In this document: positions 6,231-14,020 of the stretch, piece by piece
Position numbering within the stretch: position 1 is the first letter of the stretch
How the letters are laid out: each line of letters starts with the position of its first letter
From: Chlamydiia bacterium
Lineage (GTDB): Bacteria; Chlamydiota; Chlamydiia; Chlamydiales; FEN-1388
NCBI GenBank assembly: GCA_023269335.1
Contig: JAHFTM010000009.1
Span: 1-16,738 of the forward strand
Reading direction: 5' to 3'
DNA: 16,738 nt
Notes under the pieces: generated by a model
Seen by the model: the letters and a program-made list of their open reading frames with translations, nothing else
Databases searched by the model: none
Told to the model about the DNA's origin: nothing
Made by a program: the position numbers and the translations under genes

Positions 6231-7656
6231 CAGATTGATTTGCAGCAAGGGAAGTTTCAATGGCTGAAAGCGCACGGCGTACATCTGAATCATCTGCTGC
6301 AAGCTGTCTTCCAATTTGTCCTGTTGATGACATGACGGTGGAGTGATCGCGGTTAAAAAGATCACCGATTTTCATGTAGGGCAATTTTAAAAGATGGCGA
6401 CAAAGATACATTGCAAGCTTTCTCGGGTCGGTACATTCTCTACTTTGTGATTTTCCTACAATGTCTTCATAGCGTATGCCATAAAATTCAGCACAGGCTT
6501 GAATGATTTTTTCAAAAGTAAGCTTCCGACTTTTTTCATCTTCAATAAGATCTGCCAAAAGATGGCGCACCTGAGTAATTGAAAGAGGAGCTTTTTCTAT
6601 TTGCTGGTTTTTTTTATACACATGCGAACGCAGCATGAGCGCTTGTTTTGCACGCATGGCATGTTTAAGATTTGTAGCAAACGATTCAGCAAGGAATTCT
6701 GCGCACCGAGTATGGAGCGGGAAGTTTAAAAATTTGGCTCTTTTTTCTAAAAGCTGTATGACCTCTTTTTTCTCTAGATGAAAAAGAGGAAGTGAAATAC
6801 CCCATTCAAAGCGGCTAATAAGTCGTGGCTCTATGTGTTGCAGGTTTTGTGGAGAGCTATTTGCTGAGAGAATAATTTGCTTGCTTGAGGTGTGCAGCGT
6901 ATTGAAGGTGTGAAAAAATTCTTCTTGTGTTGCTGCTTTTTTTGCCAGTGTATGCACATCATCAACAATAAGGACATCGGCTTTTCGATAGATTTCACGA
7001 AATTTAGACATTTCAGCTTGGCGAATAGCTTTTACCACATGCTCAGTAAAAAGTTCTGCTCTTGCGTAAATAACCTGTAGCTTCAAGCTTCGTAGCTTGT
7101 GGGCAACGGCCTGTAGGAGATGTGTTTTGCCACTCCCTTCAGGGCCATAAAGGAAAATAGGGTTTACAGCATTTTTAGGAAGAGAAAAGCTTGCTTGTTG
7201 TGATGCTGCAGCAAGTTCAAGTTTTTTAGTGGAGAGTGTAAGAATAAATTCTTCTAAAAGTTTATGGACAATGAGATTTTCTTTTGAGACCATATATTCA
7301 TCGAGAATATAGCTTGGGTCAAGTGCTTCAAAAGTGAGAGTAAAAGAGGGTGCTTCTTGCTGCTTTTTCCCCTTTGCCTTTTGAGAAGCCCTCTCCTTTT
7401 GAGCTGCTCTATTTTTTGAGCCTGCAACAGAAAGGTGAACGGTAATTGGAGAGTGGTTGTTATTGACAAGGTCATTATCTTTAAGCTTTGGACGAATATG
7501 TTCTTCAAACCAAGCGGCCTGAAAGGCATCTTTTGCTTCTAAGTAAATATTACAGGCATCAAACTGGGTGATTTTCAGAGGGCGAAGCCAGCGCTCTATA
7601 GTTTCTTTGCCAAATTTGTGTTCTTGCTCATCTACAAAAGTATCCCAGGCGTACAT
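6202..7656 (-). CDS. dnaA: Chromosomal replication initiator DnaA (chlamydial DnaA-1 type)
   Basis: DnaA binds DnaA boxes at the origin and melts DNA in its ATP form. The 484-residue protein has an N-terminal domain I with WLRPLKI (23-29), IYLEAKDAF (37-45) and WFEEHIR (49-55), which recall chlamydial DnaA-1. A Lys/Gln/Ala-rich linker (80-103) follows. The AAA+ domain has Walker A GPEGSGKT (171-178), Walker B VLIVDD (228-233) and RLISRFEWG (278-286), which includes the arginine motif. Domain IV has PRKLAMYLCR (411-420) and the signature GDLFNRDHSTV (431-441) of the DnaA-box-binding helix-turn-helix. Length and domain order are normal. It lies 23 bases after yidC, so the two are probably cotranscribed. 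The ribosome-binding site is weak (GGGA). The 3' end overlaps the converging glycosyltransferase gene by 29 bases. Chlamydiae usually carry two dnaA genes, and only one is in this window. Confidence 0.95.
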   Translation of the reverse strand: MYAWDTFVDEQEHKFGKETIERWLRPLKITQFDACNIYLEAKDAFQAAWFEEHIRPKLKDNDLVNNNHSPITVHLSVAGSKNRAAQKERASQKAKGKKQQEAPSFTLTFEALDPSYILDEYMVSKENLIVHKLLEEFILTLSTKKLELAAASQQASFSLPKNAVNPIFLYGPEGSGKTHLLQAVAHKLRSLKLQVIYARAELFTEHVVKAIRQAEMSKFREIYRKADVLIVDDVHTLAKKAATQEEFFHTFNTLHTSSKQIILSANSSPQNLQHIEPRLISRFEWGISLPLFHLEKKEVIQLLEKRAKFLNFPLHTRCAEFLAESFATNLKHAMRAKQALMLRSHVYKKNQQIEKAPLSITQVRHLLADLIEDEKSRKLTFEKIIQACAEFYGIRYEDIVGKSQSRECTDPRKLAMYLCRHLLKLPYMKIGDLFNRDHSTVMSSTGQIGRQLAADDSDVRRALSAIETSLAANQSAIYGESLQV

Positions 7657-7679
7657 TAGTATCCCATAGGTAGTCGTCT

Positions 7680-9650
7680 CTATTTTTTCGCTTTTGATGG
7701 TTTAAGGGTTGCCTTAGAGAGTTCTGCATCTGCTTTGGCATCTGCGCGAGCATCCATAGTTTTGTTGGTCCAGAGCTGCTGTGCTATACCTAAGAGCATA
7801 GATGAGATCCAGTAGATGTTCAGTCCCGAAGGGAACTGATAAAAGAGCACGGTCATGACAAGTGTCATGATATTGCCCATCGATCGTTGCTGCTTTTGTT
7901 GATCTGTCCAGAGAGATTTGTCTTTAGGTAGATTAGACATGAGGTTCTGCTGCACAAACATGATGCCACCTAGCACAAATGGCAAAAGATGAAACTCATT
8001 GCCGATAAAAGGCAGTGGGTAGTTCCAAGAAAAGAGCACGTCAGGAGCAGAAAGATCGTTGATCCAGCCTGGAATAAAAACGGCCCCACGAAGCTCGAAC
8101 GCTGATTTCAAAAGGTCAAACATGCCGATCAAAAATGGCATCTGGATAATGAGTGGCAAACAGCCTGAAAGAGGGTTGACACCATTTTCACGGTACAGCT
8201 TCATGATTTCTTGCTGTGCTTTTTGAGGATCTTTCTTATGTCTTTCTTGAATTGCTTTTACTGCAGGCGCTATGCGCTGCATGCTCTTCATCGAACGCAT
8301 CGACCAAGTGTTGAGCGGATAAAGTAGTAAGCGCAAAACGCAGGTGATTAAAAAGATAGATAGGGCCCAGGAGCCAAAGCAGTTGTAGAAAAACTTCATT
8401 AAGAAAAAGAGAAACTTGGCAAAAGGCTCTGATATAAAAGCAAACCAGCCGTGGAAGGTTTGGCACGCTATGTAGTCGGAATTTTTGCCACCCAGTTCTT
8501 GAGCATAGTAGGCGTCTACTTTTTTGAGAATGATGTCATCAAAAGGCCCTAAAAAGAGACGGTACTGCATAATTTCATGTGAATTCTTCAGTGGTAGTTG
8601 TACGTTATAGCCTGGCATATCCTTCATCGGGAATAAACTGTACTCGCGATCAATGAGTGAAAGCCTTGAAGGCACTTGTGTACCTGGAACAAATTCAGCT
8701 CGAAAACCGGACTCTACATCGTTTGTAGGGTTGATAATGAAGCCTAAAAATCCATTTGAATTACAGATCCAGTCAGGGGAGGCAGAAGTAAGGGTAAACA
8801 GATCTTTCGGTAGGTCAATTTTTTCGACGACAGAAGACTTTCCTTTTACGGTGTGATATTTGATCACATTACCTGGTGAGCCAGAAATCCACTCTACTTC
8901 CGGGATGCCACTTGAGAGAAAAAGGCCGCGGCTATCACCTTCAAGTTTTATATCTAAAGTAAGGCTGTATGGGGCGTCATCAGCATTGTCGAGAAAGTAA
9001 AAGCGTTTTGTGATTCGACGATGTGCTTGCTCCGCTTCGAAGACAATTTCTTTGTCGGTGAATTTTTTTACTTTATAAGCAAGACTTGCAACTTCAGGAA
9101 ATTCGGAGACAACATTCAAAGCAAAAAAACGAGGTGGAACGACAATGTCATTAGTTTTATTGAGTTGTGTTCGACGAAGTAGGGGGTAGTAACCTCCAAT
9201 GCTTTTTTCTTTCGTGCCCCCACTGGCAAGCTTTGCGCTGTGAAGTGGAAAGGCAGCGTTTTCTGGGCTTTGCTCAACGATCTCACGGTCAAACTCGATA
9301 GGCAGAACGACGCTTTTTTCATTTTTCTTAGTTTTAAAGGGAAGGTTGATTTCGACAAGAGCTGCACCAACTGTTGAAAAAACGAGCTGCAGATAGTCAT
9401 TTTCTAAAACGTAGTACTCACAAGGTAAGTTATTTTTTGCCTCTGTAGCTATCGGTAGTACAAATGGTTTTTCTTTTGCTTGTACCTGCTCAATTATTTT
9501 CTGCTTCGGATCTGTTTTTTTTGCTAGTTCCTTACCATGTTTTTTGAGCCATTCTTCGCGCTCTTTTGTCTCGTAGTAGCTAAAGCCAAACTTGATGCCA
9601 AAAAAAGCTAAAGAAAGTGCTAAAACGAAAATGATCGTACGTTTGTCCAT
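7680..9650 (-). CDS. yidC: Membrane protein insertase YidC (60-kDa type)
   Basis: YidC inserts and folds inner-membrane proteins, with or without SecYEG. The 656-residue protein begins with an N-terminal anchor (IIFVLALSLAFFGI) and continues with a large extracytoplasmic domain of about 370 residues. The conserved insertase core is C-terminal. It has WALSIFLITCVLRLLLYPL, whose Arg is the conserved hydrophilic-groove residue, a charged cytoplasmic hairpin with MQRIAPAVKAIQERHKKDP, then NPLSGCLPLIIQMPFLIGMF and further helices. The tail is Lys/Ala-rich. An upstream in-frame ATG at 9728 would add 26 hydrophobic residues, but AAGGA lies seven bases before the ATG at 9650 and the protein then starts MDKRTIIF, typical of YidC. 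It is the first gene of a likely yidC-dnaA operon. Confidence 0.95.
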   Translation of the reverse strand: MDKRTIIFVLALSLAFFGIKFGFSYYETKEREEWLKKHGKELAKKTDPKQKIIEQVQAKEKPFVLPIATEAKNNLPCEYYVLENDYLQLVFSTVGAALVEINLPFKTKKNEKSVVLPIEFDREIVEQSPENAAFPLHSAKLASGGTKEKSIGGYYPLLRRTQLNKTNDIVVPPRFFALNVVSEFPEVASLAYKVKKFTDKEIVFEAEQAHRRITKRFYFLDNADDAPYSLTLDIKLEGDSRGLFLSSGIPEVEWISGSPGNVIKYHTVKGKSSVVEKIDLPKDLFTLTSASPDWICNSNGFLGFIINPTNDVESGFRAEFVPGTQVPSRLSLIDREYSLFPMKDMPGYNVQLPLKNSHEIMQYRLFLGPFDDIILKKVDAYYAQELGGKNSDYIACQTFHGWFAFISEPFAKFLFFLMKFFYNCFGSWALSIFLITCVLRLLLYPLNTWSMRSMKSMQRIAPAVKAIQERHKKDPQKAQQEIMKLYRENGVNPLSGCLPLIIQMPFLIGMFDLLKSAFELRGAVFIPGWINDLSAPDVLFSWNYPLPFIGNEFHLLPFVLGGIMFVQQNLMSNLPKDKSLWTDQQKQQRSMGNIMTLVMTVLFYQFPSGLNIYWISSMLLGIAQQLWTNKTMDARADAKADAELSKATLKPSKAKK

Positions 9651-9849
9651 TGAAAGTCCTTGCTGTGAAGAGAAGAGGCTATCAAATACAATGATAAAGA
9701 TGAAGCAAAAACAGAGAGTAGCGTGCATAACAACATACGATTTCTGGCTTTAGCAGTTTACCGTTGACGACACCAGAGCAAAACAGATACAGAATAAGAG
9801 ACTTGTAGACGTATCCTATCTCTTCTCTTATCCTGTTCCTTAGCTGTTG
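9651..9849. other. 199-bp gap upstream of yidC
   Basis: No gene is supported here. The gap lies between the yidC start and the stop of the hydrophobic-protein gene at 9850, both on the minus strand. It holds the inverted repeat at 9789-9836 and must carry any yidC promoter. I found no convincing -35/-10 pair, only scattered weak matches such as TTGCTC with TAAACT at 15-base spacing. Confidence 0.5.
9789..9836 (-). terminator. Imperfect stem-loop after small hydrophobic gene
   Basis: ACAGAATAAGAGA (9789-9801) pairs with TCTCTTATCCTGT (9824-9836). The 13-bp stem has one U-G wobble when read on the minus strand, and the loop is 22 bases. It starts 13 bases past the stop at 9850. The following sequence ATCTGTTTTG is only mildly T-rich, so this is a possible terminator for the upstream hydrophobic gene or a regulatory leader structure for yidC. 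Confidence 0.4.
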
Positions 9850-10257
9850 TTATGTTGATTTTATAGTTTTTTCAGGCATTGATCTTTGCAGTCGGCAACA
9901 GAATAAAAAACCAAAGGAAAAGGCGCTGACAGTGGATGAGTAGGGGAGTATCATAAATGCTGCTGCAACGGATGCTGCTTTTACGTAAGGCTTTGCAAAA
10001 AACGATGCGGTTGTTGGCTGCCCTGGGACGATAATAATTTTTTTGTTGGCAAACAGCATAGCTGCTCCTCCACCAAGTATTGCTGGAATCGGGTTAAAAA
10101 AAGGCGAAAGTAGATTGACTAAGGAAAAAGGGGCAGGTTTTGCCAAAACGGAAGCAATTGCACCCACAGCTAGGGGAATATCAGCTGCGCGTGAAATGTA
10201 GTTTGCATAATTATTTCCACCGTGAAGTAGAGGTGCTGCAACTTGTGTAGGTAACAT
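9850..10257 (-). CDS. Small hydrophobic protein, paralogue A (candidate inclusion-membrane-type)
   Basis: The 135-residue protein is of unknown family. It has two hydrophobic blocks, one about 27-70, interrupted near 40-43, and one about 92-121, with a basic tail (RLQRSMPEK). It aligns with the neighbour at 10356-10787. LSPFFNP (50-56), G62, K72 and PG (78-79) match at a constant offset of five residues. F87 and P90 match at an offset of seven. S114, GFL (116-118) and C121 match at an offset of eight. The two are therefore diverged tandem paralogues. Paired hydrophobic lobes in small proteins are typical of chlamydial Inc proteins, but the type III substrate status is inference only. AGGA lies about eight bases before the ATG. 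No cleavable signal peptide is evident. Confidence 0.72.
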   Translation of the reverse strand: MLPTQVAAPLLHGGNNYANYISRAADIPLAVGAIASVLAKPAPFSLVNLLSPFFNPIPAILGGGAAMLFANKKIIIVPGQPTTASFFAKPYVKAASVAAAFMILPYSSTVSAFSFGFLFCCRLQRSMPEKTIKST

Positions 10258-10314
10258 GACAGTTTTCCTGATTTTTAGTTTAAAAACAAAAGTATTTGAG
10301 AAGAGAGAGTACGA

Positions 10315-10350
10315 AATGAGTAAGTTTTTCTTCAGAAAAATTTACTCATT
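10315..10350. terminator. Long 16-bp stem-loop between the two hydrophobic paralogues
   Basis: AATGAGTAAGTTTTTC (10315-10330) and GAAAAATTTACTCATT (10335-10350) pair over 16 positions around the tetraloop TTCA. The only imperfection is a G-U pair when read on the + strand. The stem begins five bases past the stop at 10356 on the minus strand. The T-rich tail TTTATTT is on the + side, while the minus side has only ATTTCG. It may act as an intergenic attenuator or RNA-stability hairpin between the paralogues rather than a full terminator. Confidence 0.55.
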
Positions 10351-10355
10351 TTTAT

Positions 10356-10787
10356 TTAGAGAGGGACACTTACTGCAGCGGTGCACAGCTTCCGAACGTA
10401 GCAGCCTGAAAGAAAGCCAACTGACAAAGAAGAAATACAGCCGCCAAGAACAAAACGGCTAGTAATACTCACCGTAAGACAGGTCAGCTCATTCTTAGGG
10501 TTACTAAAAAGGTCAGAAGGAGAAAATTTCTGACTACCAGGGTTCATGGTGAATTCTTTATCATACACCCAAAGGCCAATTACTAGGCCAGTAAGGAAAG
10601 AAAGGGGGTTAAATACAAAAGAAAGCACAGTCACACTTGCGAAAATAAACTCCCAATTGTAGTTAACAAAGGTAGCAACTTTGTCCGCAATTTCTTTTAC
10701 TTGATCATTGCCAAAGATGGCAGACATGCCGGTGAAGGCAAGATTACCTGCTCCATTGATGTAGGCATCTATTACGTTTGGACTCAT
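10356..10787 (-). CDS. Small hydrophobic protein, paralogue B (candidate inclusion-membrane-type)
   Basis: The 143-residue protein is of unknown family. A polar N-terminus (1-45) is followed by a hydrophobic hairpin-like block at about 46-75 (FIFASVTVLSF, then NPLSFLTGLVIGLWV). A polar loop with DKEFTMNPG comes next, then a second hydrophobic block at about 100-129 ending GFLSGCYVRK. It shares the pattern LSxxFNP-x5-G-x9-K-x5-PG and the C-terminal SxGFLxxC with the downstream paralogue at 9850-10257, 98 bases away. There is no signal peptide. A strong AAGGAG lies six bases before the ATG, and a promoter candidate lies just upstream. The bilobed hydrophobic layout is compatible with a chlamydial inclusion-membrane protein, but nothing in the sequence proves secretion. 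Confidence 0.75.
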   Translation of the reverse strand: MSPNVIDAYINGAGNLAFTGMSAIFGNDQVKEIADKVATFVNYNWEFIFASVTVLSFVFNPLSFLTGLVIGLWVYDKEFTMNPGSQKFSPSDLFSNPKNELTCLTVSITSRFVLGGCISSLSVGFLSGCYVRKLCTAAVSVPL

Positions 10788-10804
10788 GGTATTCTCCTTT
10801 TTTT

Positions 10805-10833
10805 AATACAATGGGCAGATTGACTGGATTCAA
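10805..10833 (-). promoter_or_regulatory. Candidate promoter for the hydrophobic paralogue pair
   Basis: On the minus strand, TTGAAT (10833-10828) and TGTATT (10810-10805) have a 17-base spacer and each match consensus at 4 of 6 positions. They would give a very short leader that just includes the GGAG ribosome-binding site, which weakens the case. The rest of the 134-bp divergent gap (10788-10921) is T-rich, with no other clear signal. Confidence 0.35.
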
Positions 10834-10921
10834 CATTTTTTTGCAATAGCCTGAATTAGTAAATGTTTTCATTTTTTTCCATTTCGCGTACATTTGTGAT
10901 CTTTAGACAACAAGGTGATTT

Positions 10922-11902
10922 TTGAGAAAATTTAACATTGTACTTACAACTCTTTTGCTTTACGCACAAGCCCCTATTTTTGCCGATTGCGCTCCATTCT
11001 CTTTGATGCAAGAGCTGGCTCCCACTGTTTTTGATTCTTCATTTCAAAAAAAGCTTCAAGAAAGAGAGTACTCTACTGCTAAAGAAGATCTTTTGCAAAA
11101 AATTGAAAGTGCAAAAGAAACTGAGAAAGCCAGCTTAAAAGTTGTGCTTGCAACTCTTTACATGAGAGATCAAAAAGAAGAAGAGGCTTTTGAAATATAT
11201 TTAGAGGCGCTTTCCGCTATTCCAAGAAAGAGTTTGCAAGAGGGCGAGGTTTCTAAAGACTTGAAGATGTCTCAGGATGAATATACGCTCTACAACAAAA
11301 GCTTAGTGCAATATCTTGAACAGTCTAAAGGTCCTCCGCTTGAGGTGGTAAAAGAACTGGAAAAAACACTTACTCCTGTGATAAAAACACACCCTGAATA
11401 TGTGCAGGTACGCTTTCTTTTAGCAGCAACACAAGCAAATCAGCGGCAGTATGAAGAATTTTTCTATCATTTTTTTTGTGCATTTAGACAAAATCAAGAG
11501 TGCTTTCTAGCCTACAAAACCCTTGGTATACTGAATATAAAGCTTTTTGAACGTGCACGGGATGAAGAGTCTAAAAGTGCTAGAAGGGCTGAGGTTCAAA
11601 AATTTTTACAGCTTGCCATAAAAGAAAACGCACATGATGTGGCACTTTACAAGCTCCTAGTAGTGTTTGCTACACCGGAATCAAAAAAAGAGGTAGTGAC
11701 CCAAGTACTTGAATTAATTGTGCAAAACGATGTGCAAATTCCAAGAAGTGATATTCCATTTTATGTAAACGAAGCGTGCCTTGTGGACAAAAAAGAAGTT
11801 GCAAAAAGTTTTCTTAACAAGCAGGCTACATATTATCAATATAGTCGAATTATTGAAGACATGCGAAAGGTGATTACAGATGACAAAGACGGAAACAGCT
11901 GA
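10922..11902 (+). CDS. Exported helical (TPR-like) protein of unknown function
   Basis: The 326-residue protein has a clear signal peptide: RK, then the hydrophobic run IVLTTLLLYAQAP (6-18), with probable cleavage after IFA (about 21). The rest is mostly Glu/Lys-rich amphipathic helix with TPR-like pieces such as LKVVLATLYMRDQKEEEAF (about 72-90) and VRFLLAATQANQRQYEEF (about 162-179). A TPR or similar superhelix is likely, but I cannot assign a family. It starts at TTG 10922, with AAGGTGA (10912-10918) just upstream. The first in-frame ATG (residue 29) would remove the signal peptide, so TTG is preferred. Its stop overlaps the kinase start by 23 bases, indicating translational coupling and a shared role. 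It could be a periplasmic partner of the kinase, but that is inference. Confidence 0.8.
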   Translation: MRKFNIVLTTLLLYAQAPIFADCAPFSLMQELAPTVFDSSFQKKLQEREYSTAKEDLLQKIESAKETEKASLKVVLATLYMRDQKEEEAFEIYLEALSAIPRKSLQEGEVSKDLKMSQDEYTLYNKSLVQYLEQSKGPPLEVVKELEKTLTPVIKTHPEYVQVRFLLAATQANQRQYEEFFYHFFCAFRQNQECFLAYKTLGILNIKLFERARDEESKSARRAEVQKFLQLAIKENAHDVALYKLLVVFATPESKKEVVTQVLELIVQNDVQIPRSDIPFYVNEACLVDKKEVAKSFLNKQATYYQYSRIIEDMRKVITDDKDGNS

Positions 11903-13964
11903 AATAAGGCTTTTAGGTGATTATAGGCTGCTCAAACAGATTGGTCAGGGCTCATTAGGTGCAGTGTATGTGGCTGAACATCGCTTCACGAAAAAACAGT
12001 ATGCCATTAAGATTTTGCCCGAAGAGCTTGCTTGCGATCGGAGTTTTGTACAGCGCTTTGAAGATGAAGTAGATATTCTTTCTACGCTCGATCACCCAAA
12101 TATTGTTAAAATGCACAATGTTTCATTTTCTCAAGGGCTTTATTTTCTTGTCAGCGAGTGTGTTGTTGATCCAATGGGTGAGTCGACAAATTTATGGCAG
12201 TATTTACAAGCTCATCAAAGGGCCTTATCAGAAGATAAAATCATGCAGATCGCAAGTCAGATTGCAGACGCTCTTGACTTTGCACATGGCCTCAAAGATG
12301 GTAACACAAGAAAGATCATTCATCGTTCTTTAAAATTCAATAACGTACTGATTGGGGTAGATCAGGTAGTGCAAAAAAAGACCTCAAGTAGTTTGCCGCA
12401 TAGTTTTCCACGCTCTCCTTATGTTACTGGGATCGCTGGAAGTAATGAACTTAATTCCTCATTTCGCGTTGTTTTGACTGATTTTGGCCTTTCAAAAATT
12501 GTAGGGCTTGGCGCCTGCTTGACAAGATCGTTCAAGGCCATGGCAGAAGCTCTTTCAATACCACAGGCAGCTCCTCAAGCAAAAATTGGACAAGATCGTT
12601 ATCCCTTCCCTGCCGCTGACACCCAAAAGCTTATTCCGCTGCATCAATCGTTCTTGCAAAATTTTGCTTTTTTAGCGCCTGAGCAGAAGCGCTTGGAGGT
12701 AGTTTCAGATGAAAAGGCCGATGTCTACGCTTTTGGCATCTTGGTGTACTTTTTATTGATGAATGAATTTCCTGAAACAAGTTTTGCGCTTCCGTCAAGC
12801 CGTAAAAGTGATTTTCTTTACGACTGGGATCTTGTCGTGACTGAATGTCTGAAGTCCAATCCGTCTGAGAGACCCTCTTGTCTTGAGGAGCTTTTATTCA
12901 GAGCAGCTGGTTGTCCAACAGGTGCTTGCCTACCAGAAGTGGAGCTGTCATCACAGCAGGGTGTTGAATCTTTACAGCAAGATACTGCGAGGCTAGCTGT
13001 TTCAGAAGAGCTTGTAAGTAGCGAACCTGAGAAGATCGCAATAATTTCTGATGTAGTACAACAGGGGAATGAAAAGCAAAAAGAGAAAGATTTGTGGGAT
13101 TTATTTGGTGTCAGTAAAACTGAGCCAATATTAAGTACAAGTGACTTAGCTCCATCTCCTGTCAAAAAAGAGCTGACATCTTGGGGCACTGAGAGAATAG
13201 TGAAAGAGTATCATCCAGAAAAAAGAGAGACAAAAAATATCCAGCCTCTACTAACTGATATGGTTGCCATCCAAGGGGATTCATATTTTCGCGGCTCAAA
13301 CCATGGCTGCCGGGATGAGATGCCTCGCCATTTAGTAAAACTGACTTCCTTTGCACTTGATATTCATCCAGTTACAAATGAACAATTTGTCTGTTATCTG
13401 GATGCACTAGGTGAAGAAAAAGACTCTCAAAACAATGATATTATCCGTCTTCGTGACTCGCGCATTAAGAAAAGCGCCGGTAGATTTCTTATTGAGCCGG
13501 GTTATGCCAAACACCCTGTCGTTGGTGTGACTTGGTATGGGGCATGTGCGTATGCTAAGTGGATTGGTAAAAGACTTCCGACTGAAGCTGAATGGGAAGT
13601 TGCCTGTTGTGGTGGTCTTGAAAATCCGATGTATCCCACTGGCGAGACGATCGAAAAGACTCAAGCTAACTTTTTCAGCTCTGACACCACTGCTGTGATG
13701 AGTTACCCAGCCAATGAATATGGTCTTTTTGACATGGTAGGCAATGTGTATGAGTGGTGCCAAGACTGGTATGAATACAGTTTTTATGAGTCGTCAGCGC
13801 AAGAGCCTGACTATCCGAAAGGTCCTCTTCAGGGCGTTTACAGAGTGCTTCGCGGTGGCTGCTGGAAGAGTTTGAAGGAAGATCTTCGTTGCTCCAAGCG
13901 ACATCGCAATAATCCTGGCGCAGCAAATGGAACCTATGGATTTCGGCTTGCTAAAGATGCTTAG
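11880..13964 (+). CDS. pkn1: Pkn1-type Ser/Thr kinase fused to FGE-sulfatase-like domain
   Basis: The 694-residue fusion has the architecture of chlamydial Pkn1. The kinase domain (about 12-342) has a glycine loop IGQGSLGAVY (21-30), AIK with K44, the alpha-C Glu at about 63, DFG (201-203), LAPE (265-268) and DVYAFGIL (281-288). The catalytic loop, however, reads HRSLKFNN (148-155), so Ser150 (codon TCT) replaces the usual Asp. Extra segments lie between this loop and DFG (about 159-195) and in the activation segment (about 204-264). A low-complexity linker (about 350-455) follows. The FGE/SUMF1-like domain (about 458-694) has HPVTNEQF, RLPTEAEWE, YGLFDMVGNVYEW, RVLRGGCW and GFRLA. The formylglycine-generating catalytic cysteine pair is absent (RGGCWKS). 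No membrane helix is seen. It overlaps the exported helical protein gene by 23 bases, and a phosphatase gene follows. Kinase activity is doubtful. Confidence 0.9.
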   Translation: MTKTETAEIRLLGDYRLLKQIGQGSLGAVYVAEHRFTKKQYAIKILPEELACDRSFVQRFEDEVDILSTLDHPNIVKMHNVSFSQGLYFLVSECVVDPMGESTNLWQYLQAHQRALSEDKIMQIASQIADALDFAHGLKDGNTRKIIHRSLKFNNVLIGVDQVVQKKTSSSLPHSFPRSPYVTGIAGSNELNSSFRVVLTDFGLSKIVGLGACLTRSFKAMAEALSIPQAAPQAKIGQDRYPFPAADTQKLIPLHQSFLQNFAFLAPEQKRLEVVSDEKADVYAFGILVYFLLMNEFPETSFALPSSRKSDFLYDWDLVVTECLKSNPSERPSCLEELLFRAAGCPTGACLPEVELSSQQGVESLQQDTARLAVSEELVSSEPEKIAIISDVVQQGNEKQKEKDLWDLFGVSKTEPILSTSDLAPSPVKKELTSWGTERIVKEYHPEKRETKNIQPLLTDMVAIQGDSYFRGSNHGCRDEMPRHLVKLTSFALDIHPVTNEQFVCYLDALGEEKDSQNNDIIRLRDSRIKKSAGRFLIEPGYAKHPVVGVTWYGACAYAKWIGKRLPTEAEWEVACCGGLENPMYPTGETIEKTQANFFSSDTTAVMSYPANEYGLFDMVGNVYEWCQDWYEYSFYESSAQEPDYPKGPLQGVYRVLRGGCWKSLKEDLRCSKRHRNNPGAANGTYGFRLAKDA

Positions 13965-14020
13965 GTCACTTTCTCACTTTACAACATAATTCAAATATAA
14001 AGTCTTTGGATGGGATGTAT

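Noticed and set aside
9651..9728. Extended yidC start at the ATG at 9728
   Set aside because: It lacks a ribosome-binding site and would add a second hydrophobic stretch, while the ATG at 9650 has AAGGA at seven bases and a typical YidC N-terminus.
10256..10462. Short open frame on the + strand between and over the hydrophobic paralogues
   Set aside because: It runs antisense across the hairpin and the 3' part of paralogue B, has no ribosome-binding site, and gives a low-complexity Lys/Phe/Ser-rich product.
12818..13926. Several minus-strand open frames of 64-123 codons across the kinase-FGE gene
   Set aside because: They mirror the long, well-supported + strand kinase-FGE frame and show no domains or start signals of their own.
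13840..13964. Possible diversity-generating retroelement target in the C-terminal FGE/C-type-lectin-like segment
   Set aside because: FGE-like folds host such variable regions, but no reverse transcriptase, template repeat or adenine-variable repeat is present in the window.
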